A DNA stretch of 64,000 bases from Isoetes taiwanensis (GCA_021234155.1 JAJEKV010000010.1:20185418-20249417), one strand, 5' to 3'. Shown: positions 21,369 through 33,529, counted from the first letter of the stretch. Notes: generated from the letters alone by a model not told the origin. Numbers and translations are program-made.

Positions 21369-21400
21369 TGGAATAATCTCAAAATAACGAAATCGTGGTT
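21369..21400 (-). repeat. Right terminal inverted repeat of the 9.3-kb element
   Basis: Ends ...AAATCGTGGTT on the plus strand. It is inverted with respect to 12086-12117, 29/32 identical, and followed directly by GTAA at 21401-21404. Confidence 0.8.
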
Positions 21401-21404
21401 GTAA

Positions 21405-23170
21405 TTATTGTTCAGATAGTTGAAAGATCAGCTACGGCAGTCCTTCCAGTAGATGAGTGAAAGCAGGGGATTGAGTAACAGGGAAAGGGGAGCAACGGCA
21501 AAAAAGATAGTTTGCTCGGTAAAAGACAGATGATTATGCCTTATAAATTTGGTGGGTTATATCGATTCGAGGGACATGCCCTAGATTAATGCCAAGATCT
21601 TGCAACTAACTAATGCTCAAAATTTTGGTTTTAAGTACAACTTATATCCCCACCTGGACTTCCAGCATTGTATCAGGTCCTCTACTTACTAATAGATATT
21701 ACAATAAGTAATAATGTGGTTTTGTGCAGACAAGAGTGACATAGAGGGCACCTGTTAGATTTACTGGGCTGGGACGACAAGGATAACTTTGGGGGCCCCA
21801 AATTGGGGCTACCTAAACTTTACTATGCACAACTCTCGGTTTTCCACTACAAATTGTAAATTAAATCTTTCGCCTTAAATTTAACTTCCACAAAGCAATA
21901 TAAGAAAAAAAGGTTGTCCACCATTTGTTGAACCAAGGTAGCCTTTTTTATCGATAGTGAGCACCTATTTATGCACTTATCATCTTTTGGTTAATGATGT
22001 ACCATTGATTTTTTGAAGTTGAAACCCTCCAATAAATACATTGGTCTATGGTGTGCTAAAAATATCTATATAATCCAACCAATAAAAGGAAATGTTGACA
22101 GTTGCTGACCAAAAGTCCAACCTTGCAAGATTGTAACCAAAGAAACAAGGCCACCTTGCATTCATAAAATCCATTCGTTATTGGGATCAAACACTCGCCA
22201 CCAAGCAATTCCATGGCATTGAGGCAATCCATAATACTTTGGCTCCTTATTTAATGCTGGGGAGTATTTGCCATGCCAATGATTATTTTCAACATCTATG
22301 ATGTGAAGGTTCTTTTTAGCGATGGTTTAGATTTGAGTTATTTTCTCTCAGCAACAAATAAAATATACCAGCATGCCAAAAGACAAATCACAACCATCAT
22401 TTTCATATATGCTCCGAATATGATATAAGATGCCAATACTTGTTTGAGCAATTTCAACAAAAATGCCAAAACCCGATAACAGCGCAACTTCAATAGTAAA
22501 TTCGTGAAACAAGCTTCCCATTCTTCTCAGAAAATACACCAACAATAATTGTTTGAAATTACATATTCAATTATACTTGTAGGAGCTCCACAAACTGACC
22601 TATTAATGCTCTGTTACGAGCTGCAAATAGATTAAACATAATTTCCAATACTAAAAATCTTATCAAGAAACCAAGATTGAGCTTATGAATCTGAAATTTC
22701 CAAATTATGGTTTGAGCTTAATGGGTCATACAACTGCCAGAAAAAAGTGTTTCTCATTGCAAAAGCATTGGATTGGCGTCATATCACAAAACATGCAATA
22801 GATTTGCGGCACTACATCATTCCAAGGTTTGCCCCTAGGCCCGTAATTAAAATGTACTTTGACAATCTCATTTCCAACTTGTTCAAAAAACTGGTCCTGC
22901 CGTACTGAGTAAACAGAACTTTCAGCTGATCTAAAGTGGCATTAAACATTGGGAACTCCAGATGCATAAACTGTCCCATGAATCCTGGAACGAATTGTGC
23001 ATTTACCAGAACAATAAAAAACATAGCAGCAATCAATATGTTTACAAGCTTGAAAATAACTTTTGATTCATCATTTACACCTCAGAACCCTCTTCCGACT
23101 AATAAATTTCATCAGAGTGTTCCTTATATACCACCTGAAATCACCTCTAGAGGAAAAAAATGCAACACTA
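21405..23170. other. Intergenic, no gene recognised
   Basis: AT-rich DNA with short ORFs lacking any recognisable domain. The right end is the 3' flank of the UBX gene on the minus strand. Confidence 0.45.
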
Positions 23171-26100
23171 TCAATCCCAGGCCATTGCTAGAATAGAGTT
23201 TGCAACTGATGCTTCTCCCATTGTTAAATTTGAGTTATAATCAAGGGAATTTGTGACCCCGGGAATAACATGCAATAGATGGAAACTTCTTCCAGATGCT
23301 TCTTTTACTTGTGTTGCACAAAATGACCAAAGATACTGCCAATGAATGCCCAAGTCACGCCAATTAGTTAACGAGGTAGAGATTAGAAAATACTCGGTAC
23401 ATGTTTTCATTCTAAGGACATAATAAGGGCGTACCTTTATAGGATCAGATAACAAAAATCTTCTTTGGCCTCTTCTACCATCTGGAAACCGTATCCCAAC
23501 TCTGCAAACTAATGCTGTGCCAACTGCAGGCTCCTCTGGCAGGGGAGGAAATTTTAAGCACTCTGCAGTTTTTGTTTCTTCCTTGATGGCAAGGTCAGGC
23601 ATGTCTTTAATATCAACTTTGTTATCACTAGCTGAAGCGTTACTTGAAATCAATGAATTGTCTTCCAAAGAAGCTGCTAATGCACGCTGGAGCTCGTCGT
23701 CTTCATCCACATCCCCTGAACAAATGGTCATATGTGAGACATGGAGATCTGTAAATACTCTTTGGATCTTCAAATATTTGGCAGTATTTAATACTAGAAG
23801 ACCTTCAGCACCAGAATACCTTTAAGTGTGTTGTCCACAATCCCTGTAGATTCCCTTGGACGTTTTTGTGGAGGATGCTCCATGGGTCCCCTGTCCATAA
23901 AAGGCACTAAATCCTGCACAAGAGAATATTTTGTCTTAAAAAATTGAAGGAAAAGGGCTTTAATACGATGTGTAAACTCAAGGAACGATTCCTCGTGGTG
24001 ACATAGAGGCGTCTCAATGCTTGAGGGCAAGCATCCCGGCAGGGGAGGTATTTATATGGTTTGGGTACTGAGGGGTATGTCAGGCTTTGTTGCATAAATC
24101 ATAACATTCACCTCGAGCAGACCTTCCGCACTGATCATGCCTTCCCAGGACCGCATCTTCTGTCCCGTAAGAGGATCCAAGATCAAAATGGTTGGCAGTG
24201 TCAATAACTTATAGTAAGTGCATACTTTACTTCCTTCCTCAGTGTCATCATAGACCTGTATATCCACAAACGGACAACATGAAAAAGGGGCCATTACTAC
24301 ATCTTCCACTGATCAAAGAGGTCTAGAACAACCTGCCAAAAGACAAATGTTGTGCCTACAGTCTCCTTCACAGCTTCATGGGCCCATGTGTCTCTATTAA
24401 GCTGCAACAAGGGCATGGTTTCATGTCTCCACTCAGATTTGAAAAGTCAGGAAGATTTTACAACAGGATATCTGATAAAGTATACGCACTTTAATACTAT
24501 ACTTATTGCTGGAAAGTATCTAGTCTTAGTGTTCTTTCTTTGTCTGTACATACCATGTAGCTACCGAACTCTTTAGTTGATTGTACATTTACCAGAAGCC
24601 ACTTCGCTTGTTTTGCGGCTTCTGCCTTAGCCTGGAAAAGCACCAATAGAAAATTGTTGCGGGCCAAGGAACACTTAAAAGACATTAATTAGATGTTTAA
24701 AATAATAAGGCTTTAAGTATGACATTTTAACAATGACATGAAGCCAAGAATACAAAACGCACATTGCCACTTCATATTGATTAAGACCAGGCAACACATG
24801 AAGTAATTGAGTCCGCTTCCTAAGTTAGTGACCAAATATTCCATAGATGCAGTAAAAAATAAATACCTGCTCAAAATTTCCCTGAAACATAAGATCAAAA
24901 GGGGGACGATAAAGTGCTGCAAGTGTATCTTTCCCTCCCCCTGAGCTCCCTGCATTTTTATCACTAGATCTTGCTCTCTCATTTGCTTCCTCTTCAAAGT
25001 TTCTAAAAGCATCCACAGAGCTTGGTTTGTTTGCTGTTTGTGCCATCCTATGTGCCCTGAGATGATAAAACAAGGTGTGAGTTTTTGTATTCACATATTT
25101 AGTCATTTCCAAGTTTAGAGCAATAGTAGTTACAAAAGAGATTAATTGTGGTTACATAATCTTCAAGCCATAAAATCATACACGTATATCTTCTTTAAAA
25201 ACTTTATTTCTCATGAAATAAGTTTGCAGCATCATGGAGCAACTCTTATCTTAAATAAACGAAGTAATGCAACCTAATCATCCCAACCAATCTATCTGAT
25301 AATCTGTGTACAACATAACAACCTAACCTACTTGAGTAATTGTTCTTTGACATGGGGAAAGTCCAGTCGATTATGTTAACCATCCATGGAAAATGGCTCT
25401 TGTTACGCCCTTTAAATGGCTTTCCTCCATAAAATGAAATGTTTATTGTTGAGTTATGACAAATTAATGTTAGGTTTAAAAGCAAGCTGGGTGGTTTCAA
25501 CTCTGCTTTCTCTTAAGTTTAACGTCTTTTATGAGGTGTAACGTGCAAACTCATGTGGAGAATTCTTGTACAGTAGCATAGGCCATTTTATTAACTGCAT
25601 AAACCAAGTTTAAAAGACTTACCTATACTGGAACGGGTCTTCATATAAAGCTTCTCTTTTCACTGGTAAAGGAGGGCGTACATAGTCATCCTCGGCAATG
25701 TTAGGCCTACAAAGTAAACCATAATTGTCAGGATCTAAAATAGAAGTTTCATACACTACAAGGTATAACTCACTTGTCTACATTTGGTTCAGGTGGTATT
25801 GAAGGGTATTGAACGGGCCCATTTGCCACTGGGGGTGATGAAACTGATGCAGCACCTCCTACTTCATTTCCTTCTGCAAAATACAACTGGATCGCATCCT
25901 CAAGTTGCCAATTCGTGGCCTGCAGAAAAATTTAAGTTAGAGTGTTAACTGTTAATAAGAGCATCATTCTGTACATTTTGTTGCCCCATAGATGTAATTG
26001 TGCACAGGGCGTGAAAAGCCTTCAAATTACAAAGAATGTACTCTGTATATAGTGACGCATGTTGAGCCATTAACCTGTTCCTTTTGTGTATAATCTGAGC

Positions 26101-26332
26101 TAAGAAGAATGCCTTGTCGCTAAAATGTTTATCTCACAGAGTCGAAGTTTGTTTCCAAGGCTTCTAAGTTGAACAAAGCAATGTAATGTCAATGGTAGAA
26201 GATGGGTATTGAAGAAAAGCGGACCTGTAAAAATTGACGAGCTTGCTCGGGAGTGCCATTAATGATTTCAACAAGCGCGGTAACAAGGTCAGAATTCCCT
26301 CCTCCATCGTCGGCAGGGCTGGGACGATCCAT
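23171..26332 (-). CDS. PUX7: Plant UBX-domain protein of the UBA-UAS-UBX type (PUX7-like)
   Basis: Ten exons reconstructed from GT/AG junctions: 26332-26225, 25919-25774, 25706-25623, 25056-24867, 24631-24554, 24401-24333, 24255-24112, 23913-23820, 23715-23435, 23335-23171. They sum to 1359 nt, 452 codons plus stop, close to the usual length for PUX7-type proteins. The N-terminus 'TPEQARQFLQATNWQLEDAI' is a UBA-like helix bundle (residues about 20-50). 'RDTWAHEAVKETVGTTFVFW' begins the thioredoxin-like UAS domain (about 170-260), which includes 'YKLLTLPTILILDPLTGQKM'. 'DVDEDDELQRALAASLED' is a ubiquitin-interacting-like helix. 'IRFPDGRRGQRRFLLSDPIK' followed by 'YLWSFCATQVKE' is the C-terminal UBX fold. 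Family members are cofactors that bind the AAA-ATPase CDC48/p97 through UBX and ubiquitinated clients through UBA/UIM. The gene appears intact; start chosen as the first ATG, preceding the UBA helix. Gene symbol is by homology. Confidence 0.92.
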
Positions 26333-26995
26333 GGCTTCACGGGCCAAAACGGGGAAGAAAAACGGACCCCTACACTTTTCTATACGCTTTTATAATACGC
26401 TTTATAATTGCACCATCGTATCCATACAAGCGCGTATCAACTATACTAGTGTCGTTTAAGATAACTCCACCCAGGACCAGGACCAGGACCTTAGGCTTGG
26501 AGCCTCTAGGGCGCGGAGCATAATATGTGCACCCAGATACAACTTTTGTGTACATTTTGTTAAAGGAGCAAAAACTCGCTCTTGCTTATCCTGATTCATG
26601 TTTAAGGACAAATCACTGTGCCTTGTCCTTTTGGTCCAGTAAAATCTTCAAACCTGTTCAAGTAGCAAAGAAAGGGTAGCCCAAAAAATGGGGACGTTGA
26701 TTCGATTGTTGATGCCCCAATCAACTTGCTCCTTTTGAATCTTGACAATGTCTAGAGCAGAGGTTTCGTGGTGCACCTAGTAGCAAGTTTACCTCTGCAA
26801 GCTTTTCCATCAAATCTAGTTCTTGACTCCAAAGTGGTGAGCTGGAACTTCTTCATCAATGACTCAAAAAAATAGATCCAGCATGGAGGCAGCTTATAGA
26901 TCATAGAGGGGGTAAGAGTGGAGGGAAAAAATGAGGCGTGAAATGAAACTAAATTGAACCATGAAGTCTTAAATAGATATTAACATGTAGATTTT
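26333..26995. other. Upstream region of the UBX gene, no other gene seen
   Basis: Contains the probable minus-strand promoter and 5' UTR of the UBX gene and, toward 27 kb, sequence leading into LINE-B. A short ORF on each strand shows no domain. Confidence 0.4.
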
Positions 26996-29900
26996 CTCAA
27001 TTTCTTTATGAGGTTGTTGCTGCTGCTGCAACCCCTCGGGACTGCTATTGCTGCTCCTGCGACCATTGATGCTTCTCGAACCCCTCCTGGAGCGGCTACC
27101 ACATATGTTATTGCTGCAACTCCTTGGAGTGTTGCTGCTACAACTGCACATGTCAATGCTTCCAAATAGAGATTGTGTTTGCGTATGGTTTCCTGGAAAT
27201 GTAAGGGGGTTGAACTCCATAGCCCAGGATATGGGCTTCATTTTTCTCATGGAAGCATAGGAGCATGCTGGTCAGAGGATAGTGGATCTGCCAGGCTACC
27301 AGCACTATTCGTTATTCAATGATTTCATGAGAAAACGGGGAAATAATGCAATTTGAGCAATCACTTGCTATTACAAAGCAACACTCGCACCTTTAGTATC
27401 CTTACACGAAGTAGACAAGCACAATCGCTACATATGGATACATGTGGATTCAAACTTCTATCATAGAAACTAAGATATCGATCGATTGGACACATATGTC
27501 GATCTATATGATGATATTCAGCAGCACAGACAGTTGGGAGATGTGATACTTGTTGGAGGTTTTAACGCGCACGCAGGCACTGAGTAGCTATAAAAGTTCA
27601 ATCTGCTGAACAATGACATATTGCAACCCAAGACAATAGAGGACTTATGGCCAAGCCTGCCAATGGGAGCCATCATGTCACGAGATTTAAAAGACAGTTA
27701 CTTCATATGTGCAACATCTTTGACCTGCTCATTTGCAATGGTCTCACACAATGACCATCCTCCTCTTACTACACTTGTCGACTGTGAGAATCGGGAGGGG
27801 AGATGGGAGGTAGAATCGGCGTCATGGATTATGTGCTTGTGGCCGAGCAAGATTTGCACCTTATCAGGCATCTGCAGGTGGGAACATATGGCATGTATGA
27901 GGAGTTGGATTCAGATCACCAACCCTTCCCTTTTGAGGTAAACTGGCAACTTGTGCAGGCCCAATACCAAATTCCAAGATCCGCCTGGATTACAACCAGG
28001 CATAAGCTTATGTTGAGCTGTTAAGAGAAGAATTAAGGGAAATTCTCCAGTTTTTCTCGTTAGAACAACAAACTGACAAGTTGGTCACAATCCTTCTGAG
28101 TATCGCAGAACGATGTTTTGGGAGAAGACGAGCAAGAAGGCCTTCGTCTTTAGCAAGCATCCTTCGAAATAGGTGGGTTGATGCCCTTAAATGCTAGCCC
28201 ATGCTAGTAATTGATCCCACTCTCAGACTGCAGGCAATCAAACATTATAAAGCTTTTCTCAAGGGCAAAAAGAATCAACATATGGCAGAACACTAGCGAG
28301 AGATGTTCTATCTCCTCGATCGATATCCTAAGACATTTTAGAGAAGAGTGCCATGGAAACATGCAACCTACTGGGAACATTTATCAAGATCAGTGGAAGC
28401 AATACCTGATACTGCTTTATAATCCTAACGGGGTTCGTAGTGAAGTGCTAACACAAGTAGCCCATCACTGATTATAACATAGGCGGACATCACTGAAGGC
28501 TTGCAGTGTCTCGCAAATGGCAAGGTTGCAAATCTGGATGGCATGCATGTTAAAGTGGGTTAGACTGTCGATAGTTCCTGCGTATCACTCTGTTGAACGG
28601 GGCCCTTCTGAAAGGCTTTCTTTCACAATGGACCATCATCATAATAGTCCCAATACGCAAGGCAGGTGATCCACATTGCCCGTCAACTACCGCACAATCG
28701 TGGTTAGGCCACTGTTGGCAAAATTGTTGGCCGGTATTCATGGCATGGGCAGAGGAAATAGAGGTGCATGCACTTGCACAAACAAGTAGGTTTTAAACCT
28801 AAATATTCCACCATCGACCACATTTTTGTCTTGCGGCGTTGATAAATGACGATAGAAACAGATACAAGATTTGTATTCCTGCTATGTGGACTTTGCCAAA
28901 GCTTTTGATACGATCCTTAAGGAGAAGTTGTGGAAAAGGTTGATGAGGCTTGGAGCCCCCAGGAAATGCAAAGTGTAGTTTATGGACTATATGAAACCTG
29001 CTCAGCATGAATGCCACCCTCAGGCATGATTATCAATAGTTGTATTCGAGTCAGATAGGGTTGCCGACTTTTTTTTTTTTTTTTTTTAATTGAAGACAGT
29101 AAGGTTGTTTACTATCTCCTACATAGTTTGGATTGTACATTGATGCTTGAGAATTGATTTTCAGAGCATGGAGATTGGGAATGCTAGGCTTGCTCACCAT
29201 ATCATCTGGCAACTAATATGTACAGATGAAATGGACCTCCTAGCATACACCATAGTGAGCATGCAACAACATTTAGATGCCTTGAGTACTTCCTGTTAAG
29301 CAATTAAAATGCACAAGCTGATGCTTCTATATGGAGTGGAAGTATGGGGATCAATGATATCAGTTGCGACTTGTGATGACTTGGAATGGGTACAAAAATC
29401 TTTTCTGACCTTGGCACTTAGAGTCAAGCCCACAATTCTACATCAAATCCCTCTACAAAGGATCGGGTTTCTGCCTCTCCAAAGAGATGCTCTGGAACAC
29501 CATCTATTACCAGAAAGTAGTAAGCATGAGGTACTCACGCCTTCCAAACCTCGCCTATACCATGGTCATGAGTCCACAATGTCTTAAAGCATACTGGAAG
29601 AGGAAACGAGCCATCTGGTTCTCTAGATGGAATGTACAGGAATAAGGGTGCATATAGGTACATAAAGATGAGGACCATAATCGCCTAAAATAGTGTCCGA
29701 ACACAGTTTTCCAAAGCAAGCTTTGAGACAATAGTGCTTTAGAGTTGGTAAAAACATCACACTACAAAGATCGAATTAATCCTACACTTGCCAGGGGTCT
29801 ACAATGGGACTTGCTAATACATTTACCAATGAAAAAGCGTAGAGCAATTACCTCCATTCACAAGAGAGCACACTCTCAAAAATGAGACAGGTAGATGGAC

Positions 29901-30290
29901 ACGAGAGGAGCGACAATAGAGGGTCCGTCAATGCTGCCATCTAGGAGTTATTGAAGGTGAGATCCACAATCTTCAGCACTGCTCAGCATTTGGACATATC
30001 TAGACACCTATGATGGGTTAGTTGCACCTAACCAACCACTGCATTGTATGATGAACACACAAGCAGTAGGAGCAGTGATGGCTCAATTATGCCCCTGATA
30101 ACCACACACCCATGTACAAATGTATAGTTTGTCAAAAAACCTATTACTGCTAAGGTTTTTCCCTTGAAAACCCTCGAGGCAGGATTTTTTAATCCTAAAC
30201 AATAATAGGCCGATTGTTCTTTGTTTCTTAGTTTAAGTCCCATGTGCCATTTGGTCTCCATGGACAATAAAATCCAATTCAATTCTATTC
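26996..30290 (+). mobile_element. LINE-B, strongly decayed non-LTR retrotransposon copy
   Basis: Collinear with LINE-D: Pro/Ala-rich ORF1 end (about 27000-27165), endonuclease start 'CVWFPGNVRG' and 'MGFIFLMEA' (27175-27260), 'TYVDLYDDIQQH' (27496-27531), 'MDYVLVAEQDLHLI' (about 27820), 'ELDSDHQPF' (27903), 'CYVDFAKAFDT' near 28882 in the right region, 'IKMHKLMLLYGVEVW' (29307), 'WKRKRAIWFSRW' (29596) and the family 3' tail (30145-30290). Many stops and frameshifts. A poly(T) run at 29071-29089 interrupts the reverse transcriptase region. It lies between the UBX and CURT1 genes and is in opposite orientation to both. Confidence 0.8.
29071..29115 (-). repeat. Poly(T)-headed insertion inside LINE-B
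   Basis: At the point where LINE-D has 'gggttgccccctcttcccc', LINE-B has 'gggttgccgac', about 20 T and then about 25 extra bases before homology resumes ('tttggattgtacattgatg'). This looks like a small retroposed fragment with its poly(A) on the minus strand, nested in the LINE. Confidence 0.5.
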
Positions 30291-30801
30291 TGCAAAATAT
30301 TCATTAAGGTTATTTGTTTTTACTAGCTAGCTTGTTTGAAGGTCTTGCAAAGTTGTTAATTTTTTGTTTGATGGCTGTCTTGAGCTTCTAATGCTCTATG
30401 AGTTTGGGTAGTCTAGTTTGAGAACGATCTCGTCTAAATTCTCTGATAATGCTCTTAATAATATTGGGATGAATATAATAACTAATATAATCTATTCTCG
30501 AGATCAGCTAAATAGTTAAACTTTCTTGATTTCAACTGTTTTCCGGATTAGCGACGGTAGATCTTGCTCATTACGTGCTGCAAAATTCCAAATTTGCATC
30601 AAGATTGTCTCTACCAGGTATATAGCCAATTTTTTGTGTCAGCGTGCGCTTCAATAAAACTAAACCATTATCTAGAAACATTTGCCTTGCATAAAAGAAT
30701 GGAGGTTACATTGGAAGCTTTTACGCATGTTTCCACAAAATTTCTACATAGGCCAGTCATGCATTCTAAGAGGTAACGAGAACAATGAGATATAATAGTC
30801 C
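30291..30801. other. Intergenic, no gene recognised
   Basis: Short AT-rich spacer between LINE-B and the CURT1 gene 3' end, with no domain in any ORF. Confidence 0.4.
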
Positions 30802-32096
30802 TTATTGACCAGTTATTTTCCCTTTAGTCTCTTCAACTTTCTTCAATAGCTCCTCCCTGAATTGGAAAAACAGAAACATAGAATAAACAAAACAGCTATC
30901 ATCTTATCTTGAACAAGTTATGAATCTTACCTGTCCGGTTTGAATAGCAAATACCGATAGACGAACCACTGGAACGAAAACAGTTACCAATTTAGTAGAA
31001 TGGCAATCCATAAACGTCTAGTTGGCAAATGGTCCTTACCCCAGTAAACAAGAGCCCAACAAGTTCAAAAAGTGTGGGCAAAAGTGGCAACTTATCTATA
31101 GCCTGCACGGTAAGAGCTTCATATGTCATGAACCAATTTATTACTCCACATTCTATCAACTTCTAGTAATAACCAACTTTGCTCAATGGAGCTGCCAATT
31201 TCAACTTGCTATTCAGCAACTAGAAACATTTCTTTACTAGTCTGTAATTTGCAGCATTGGTTCTCGATGTGATCATCTTCATAACAATGTATGTCAATTT
31301 AGGAAAATAAATGAAAAAGGGGAGATACATACTGCAATGAGACCTGTCGATGCCCAGAGAAGTATCAAAGCAGAGAAACCAAGGCCACCAATTGCAAGTT
31401 TATCTTCCGTCTTCTCCCACTTCCACCATCAATATATATAAAGACAAAGAATGCATTAGTCTTATGTAGTCTGAGCATAATCTACTGCTATTTGAACAGT
31501 TCCAAGCAATTTCCTTACAGCATCTTGAGCACTCTTTACAAAGTCTGAGACGACAGTGCTGCCATCTGTCTCTCCACTTGCTGATGCAACAATTCTGGAC
31601 GATCCGCTTGACACTAACCACAAACATGCACGTTTCAAAAGAGAAAATGCTATATAAGGTACAGCATGAGAGTCTTATGAAGCCCATAAATACTGAAAGA
31701 CCAAAAACAACTCCAGGTTGATCGTTCAACGCAACATTATTCGATATAATTTATAAGATGGAGCTTGGATTGGCACTATTCACAGAACCAACATTGCCAT
31801 ACATAGGCGACGTTGCAGCACATACAGATGAAAAGAAAAACCCTAAACATACAATTTCTCAACTATATGCATCATAAAGTAATGCAAACAAGAAAAAAAC
31901 AAACTGATCAGAGACATTTACCTGGGGCAGCACCAAATGTACGAAGAACACCCAAATTGTTAGCGGCATTGAGACCTAATCCAATTCCAAGGCCAGCAGG
32001 GCGGACAAAGGCACCAGAAGAGGCCGCAGTTCTGCCACTTTCAGACCTTGGGAGGGTAGCAACCGCCAAAGGGTAGAGCATGCCTGACGCCGCCAT
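30802..32096 (-). CDS. CURT1: CURT1/CAAD-domain thylakoid curvature protein
   Basis: Six exons with good junctions: 32096-31922, 31613-31486, 31419-31333, 31102-31040, 30968-30931, 30856-30802. Total 546 nt, 181 codons plus stop. The N-terminal 75 or so residues (MAASGMLYPLAV, rich in Ser, Ala, Gly) look like a plastid transit peptide. The mature part carries the CAAD core: 'WEKTEDKLAIGGLGFSALIL' then 'LWASTGLIAAIDKLPLLPTL', 'ELVGLLFTGWFVYRYLLF' and 'KPDREELLKKVEETKGK'. That is two hydrophobic hairpin segments flanked by amphipathic helices, as expected for the family. CURT1 proteins oligomerise in the thylakoid membrane and bend grana margins. The start was chosen at 32096 rather than the in-frame ATG at 32165 because it begins a typical transit peptide. 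Which CURT1 paralogue (A-D) cannot be decided by eye. Confidence 0.9.
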
Positions 32097-32640
32097 CGCA
32101 AGTGTCTTGCAGAAAATTGCTGAGACTACGAAGAAGATGAGTAGCGGCCTCCCTGAATCGCCCACATTCTAGATTACATTTGAGCCTGACCAATGATGAT
32201 GTGGCGTTGTGTCCCTCCACATATCTGGTCCATGTGGTCCTTCTGAGATAAAACGTTCATGAAACGTGGTCTCACTGCAGCCTTTAACACATATATTTGT
32301 GAATGATTGCATAAGCAAAGCACTACTCTCTGTTTTACCTGATAGAGGAGGGTGTCCATTGGCTGCTCACTTAAGGGTGTAAAGGGAATGGCAGCCATGT
32401 GCACACCTGAAATGCTATGCATGCTACATGATAACGTGCCCAGCGAGATAATCTACACTATAAGCCTAACAACATGCCAAGTACATAATGCCACCTCAAG
32501 CTATAAGGTGTCAAAGAGGTGGGGGTAGTGATACCACCAGGGCTAAGGTGGCAGCCCCTAGGATACTAGGCAGCCCATTGAAGGCTACAATGACAAAATT
32601 GAAGAGAACCAGTGAGGAGGGAATCCACGCGAGCTCACAA
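32097..32640. other. Upstream of CURT1, no other gene recognised
   Basis: Probable promoter and 5' UTR of the CURT1 gene, then unassigned sequence. The ORFs at 32174-32422 show no domain. Confidence 0.4.
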
Positions 32641-33090
32641 GTCAGCAAGGCCCTGCTTATCATGTTGCCTCTCAAAGTGTGCCAAGCGAAGCCCATCTAA
32701 CTGCTGCATGCGGGTCCCCATCTCTGCAATCCTTTGCCTTTCCGCTGCCAACTAACTGTCTTTTGAGCACGTGGGACGCTGAAGATTGTATCTCTGCTGT
32801 CAGTCCTGCGATCTGGGTTCTGTTGCTCTGAATCTGTTCCTCCATTTATTTCATGGCCCTCGTCTGCGCCTGTGTGGGGCTTGAGCAGCCTTCATCCGTC
32901 TCCAGGGTCAATCTCATAGATTGGGCCTTCGCCCGGGCCTCCCTCCTCATGGACGAGGTTTCTCCCTTGTCCTTGTTATCCGACCGGGGCCGTTTTCGCG
33001 GCGGTCCCTCCCCTTAGTTCTCCCAGGTGGGCTGGGGCTGGGGTTGGGGAATGTCTCCCTCTAAATGGGGGTCTGGGCAAGGGGCTACAG
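32640..33090 (-). pseudogene. LINE ORF1 N-terminal fragment (basic patch plus coiled coil)
   Basis: On the minus strand from about 33020 down: 'PPRKRPRSDNKDKGE' (nuclear-signal-like), 'MRREARAKAQSMRLTLETDE', a stop after 'TRAMK', then 'MEEQIQSNRTQIAGLTAEIQ', and after a frameshift 'ERQRIAEMGTRMQQLDGLRL' and 'FERQHDKQGLADL'. The heptad pattern and basic head are those of LINE ORF1 proteins. LINE-D retains only the end of the equivalent region ('ELAKQQRFQQELG', about 42613). It lies on the same strand as LINE-C but on the wrong (3') side of it, so it is a separate or rearranged fragment. Confidence 0.5.
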
Positions 33091-33174
33091 AAGCGGCTAT
33101 GAGGTTGTACGGTATGGAAGGGGATTAACGAGCTAAAGGGCTATTAAAAATTAACAAATGTTTAAAAAACATAA

Positions 33175-33270
33175 ACGATGCCCGCCCTTAGTGGTTGGCA
33201 CGGGGGATTTGGAGGGGTTCAACCCTGTGGGGGGGAGGTTCGATTCCGGCTATTGTTGGAATTCCTTTGG
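33175..33270 (+). repeat. tRNA-derived SINE-like sequence
   Basis: 'cttagtggttggcacggg' resembles a tRNA A box, and 'gaggttcgattccggc' about 40 bases later is a near-perfect B box. No complete cloverleaf is possible, so it is not a tRNA gene. A SINE head is the likely reading. Confidence 0.45.
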
Positions 33271-33529
33271 GATGGGCTTGCTTTGAAGAAGCTTTTTGGA
33301 ATAAGTTGAAATGGGATTGGACACAAGAGCACAAGCAAAAGGCGACTGATCCAGCGAATTTTGAATGCGCTAGAACTTAGAACACTCTATTGGCGCACCA
33401 TGGGCCGCTTTTGGTGCGAGCAGGGAACGAGGGCTAGAGAGAGAACGTGGAAAAGGAAGGCTAGAGAGAGAAAGTGGTGAGAGAAGGTGGAGCAAGGCGC
33501 TAGAGAGAGAGAGTGAAAGTGGAGCAAGC
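33271..33529. repeat. Purine-rich AGAGAG region
   Basis: Positions 33430-33530 contain repeated 'gctagagagaga' and 'gtggagcaag' words, a low-complexity stretch that abuts the truncated end of LINE-C. No gene. Confidence 0.5.

Larger units (their letters stand above)
12086..21400. mobile_element. 9.3-kb multigene TIR element with DUF7869-like and ParB-like genes
   Basis: The ends are inverted repeats of 32 bp (12086-12117 and 21369-21400) with 29 identities, starting AACCACGATT. They are flanked on both sides by GTAA (12082-12085 and 21401-21404), consistent with a 4-bp target-site duplication. Inside are, left to right: a minus-strand DUF7869-like gene (12437 to about 15400), a plus-strand unknown gene (15735-16331), a minus-strand unknown gene (16567-17396) and a plus-strand ParB-like gene (17984-21103). 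The outer two genes are transcribed toward their nearest end, and the last two diverge from a common 590-bp spacer. Short CG-rich palindromes are scattered through it. The layout is that of a large DNA transposon. Assigning the DUF7869 protein as transposase is inference, and the copy is disabled by frameshifts. Confidence 0.72.

Noticed and set aside
12086-21400. Endogenous giant virus or Maverick/Polinton fragment
   Set aside because: No DNA polymerase B, retrovirus-like integrase, packaging ATPase or capsid sequence is visible; TIRs are short and the flanking repeat is 4 bp rather than 6.
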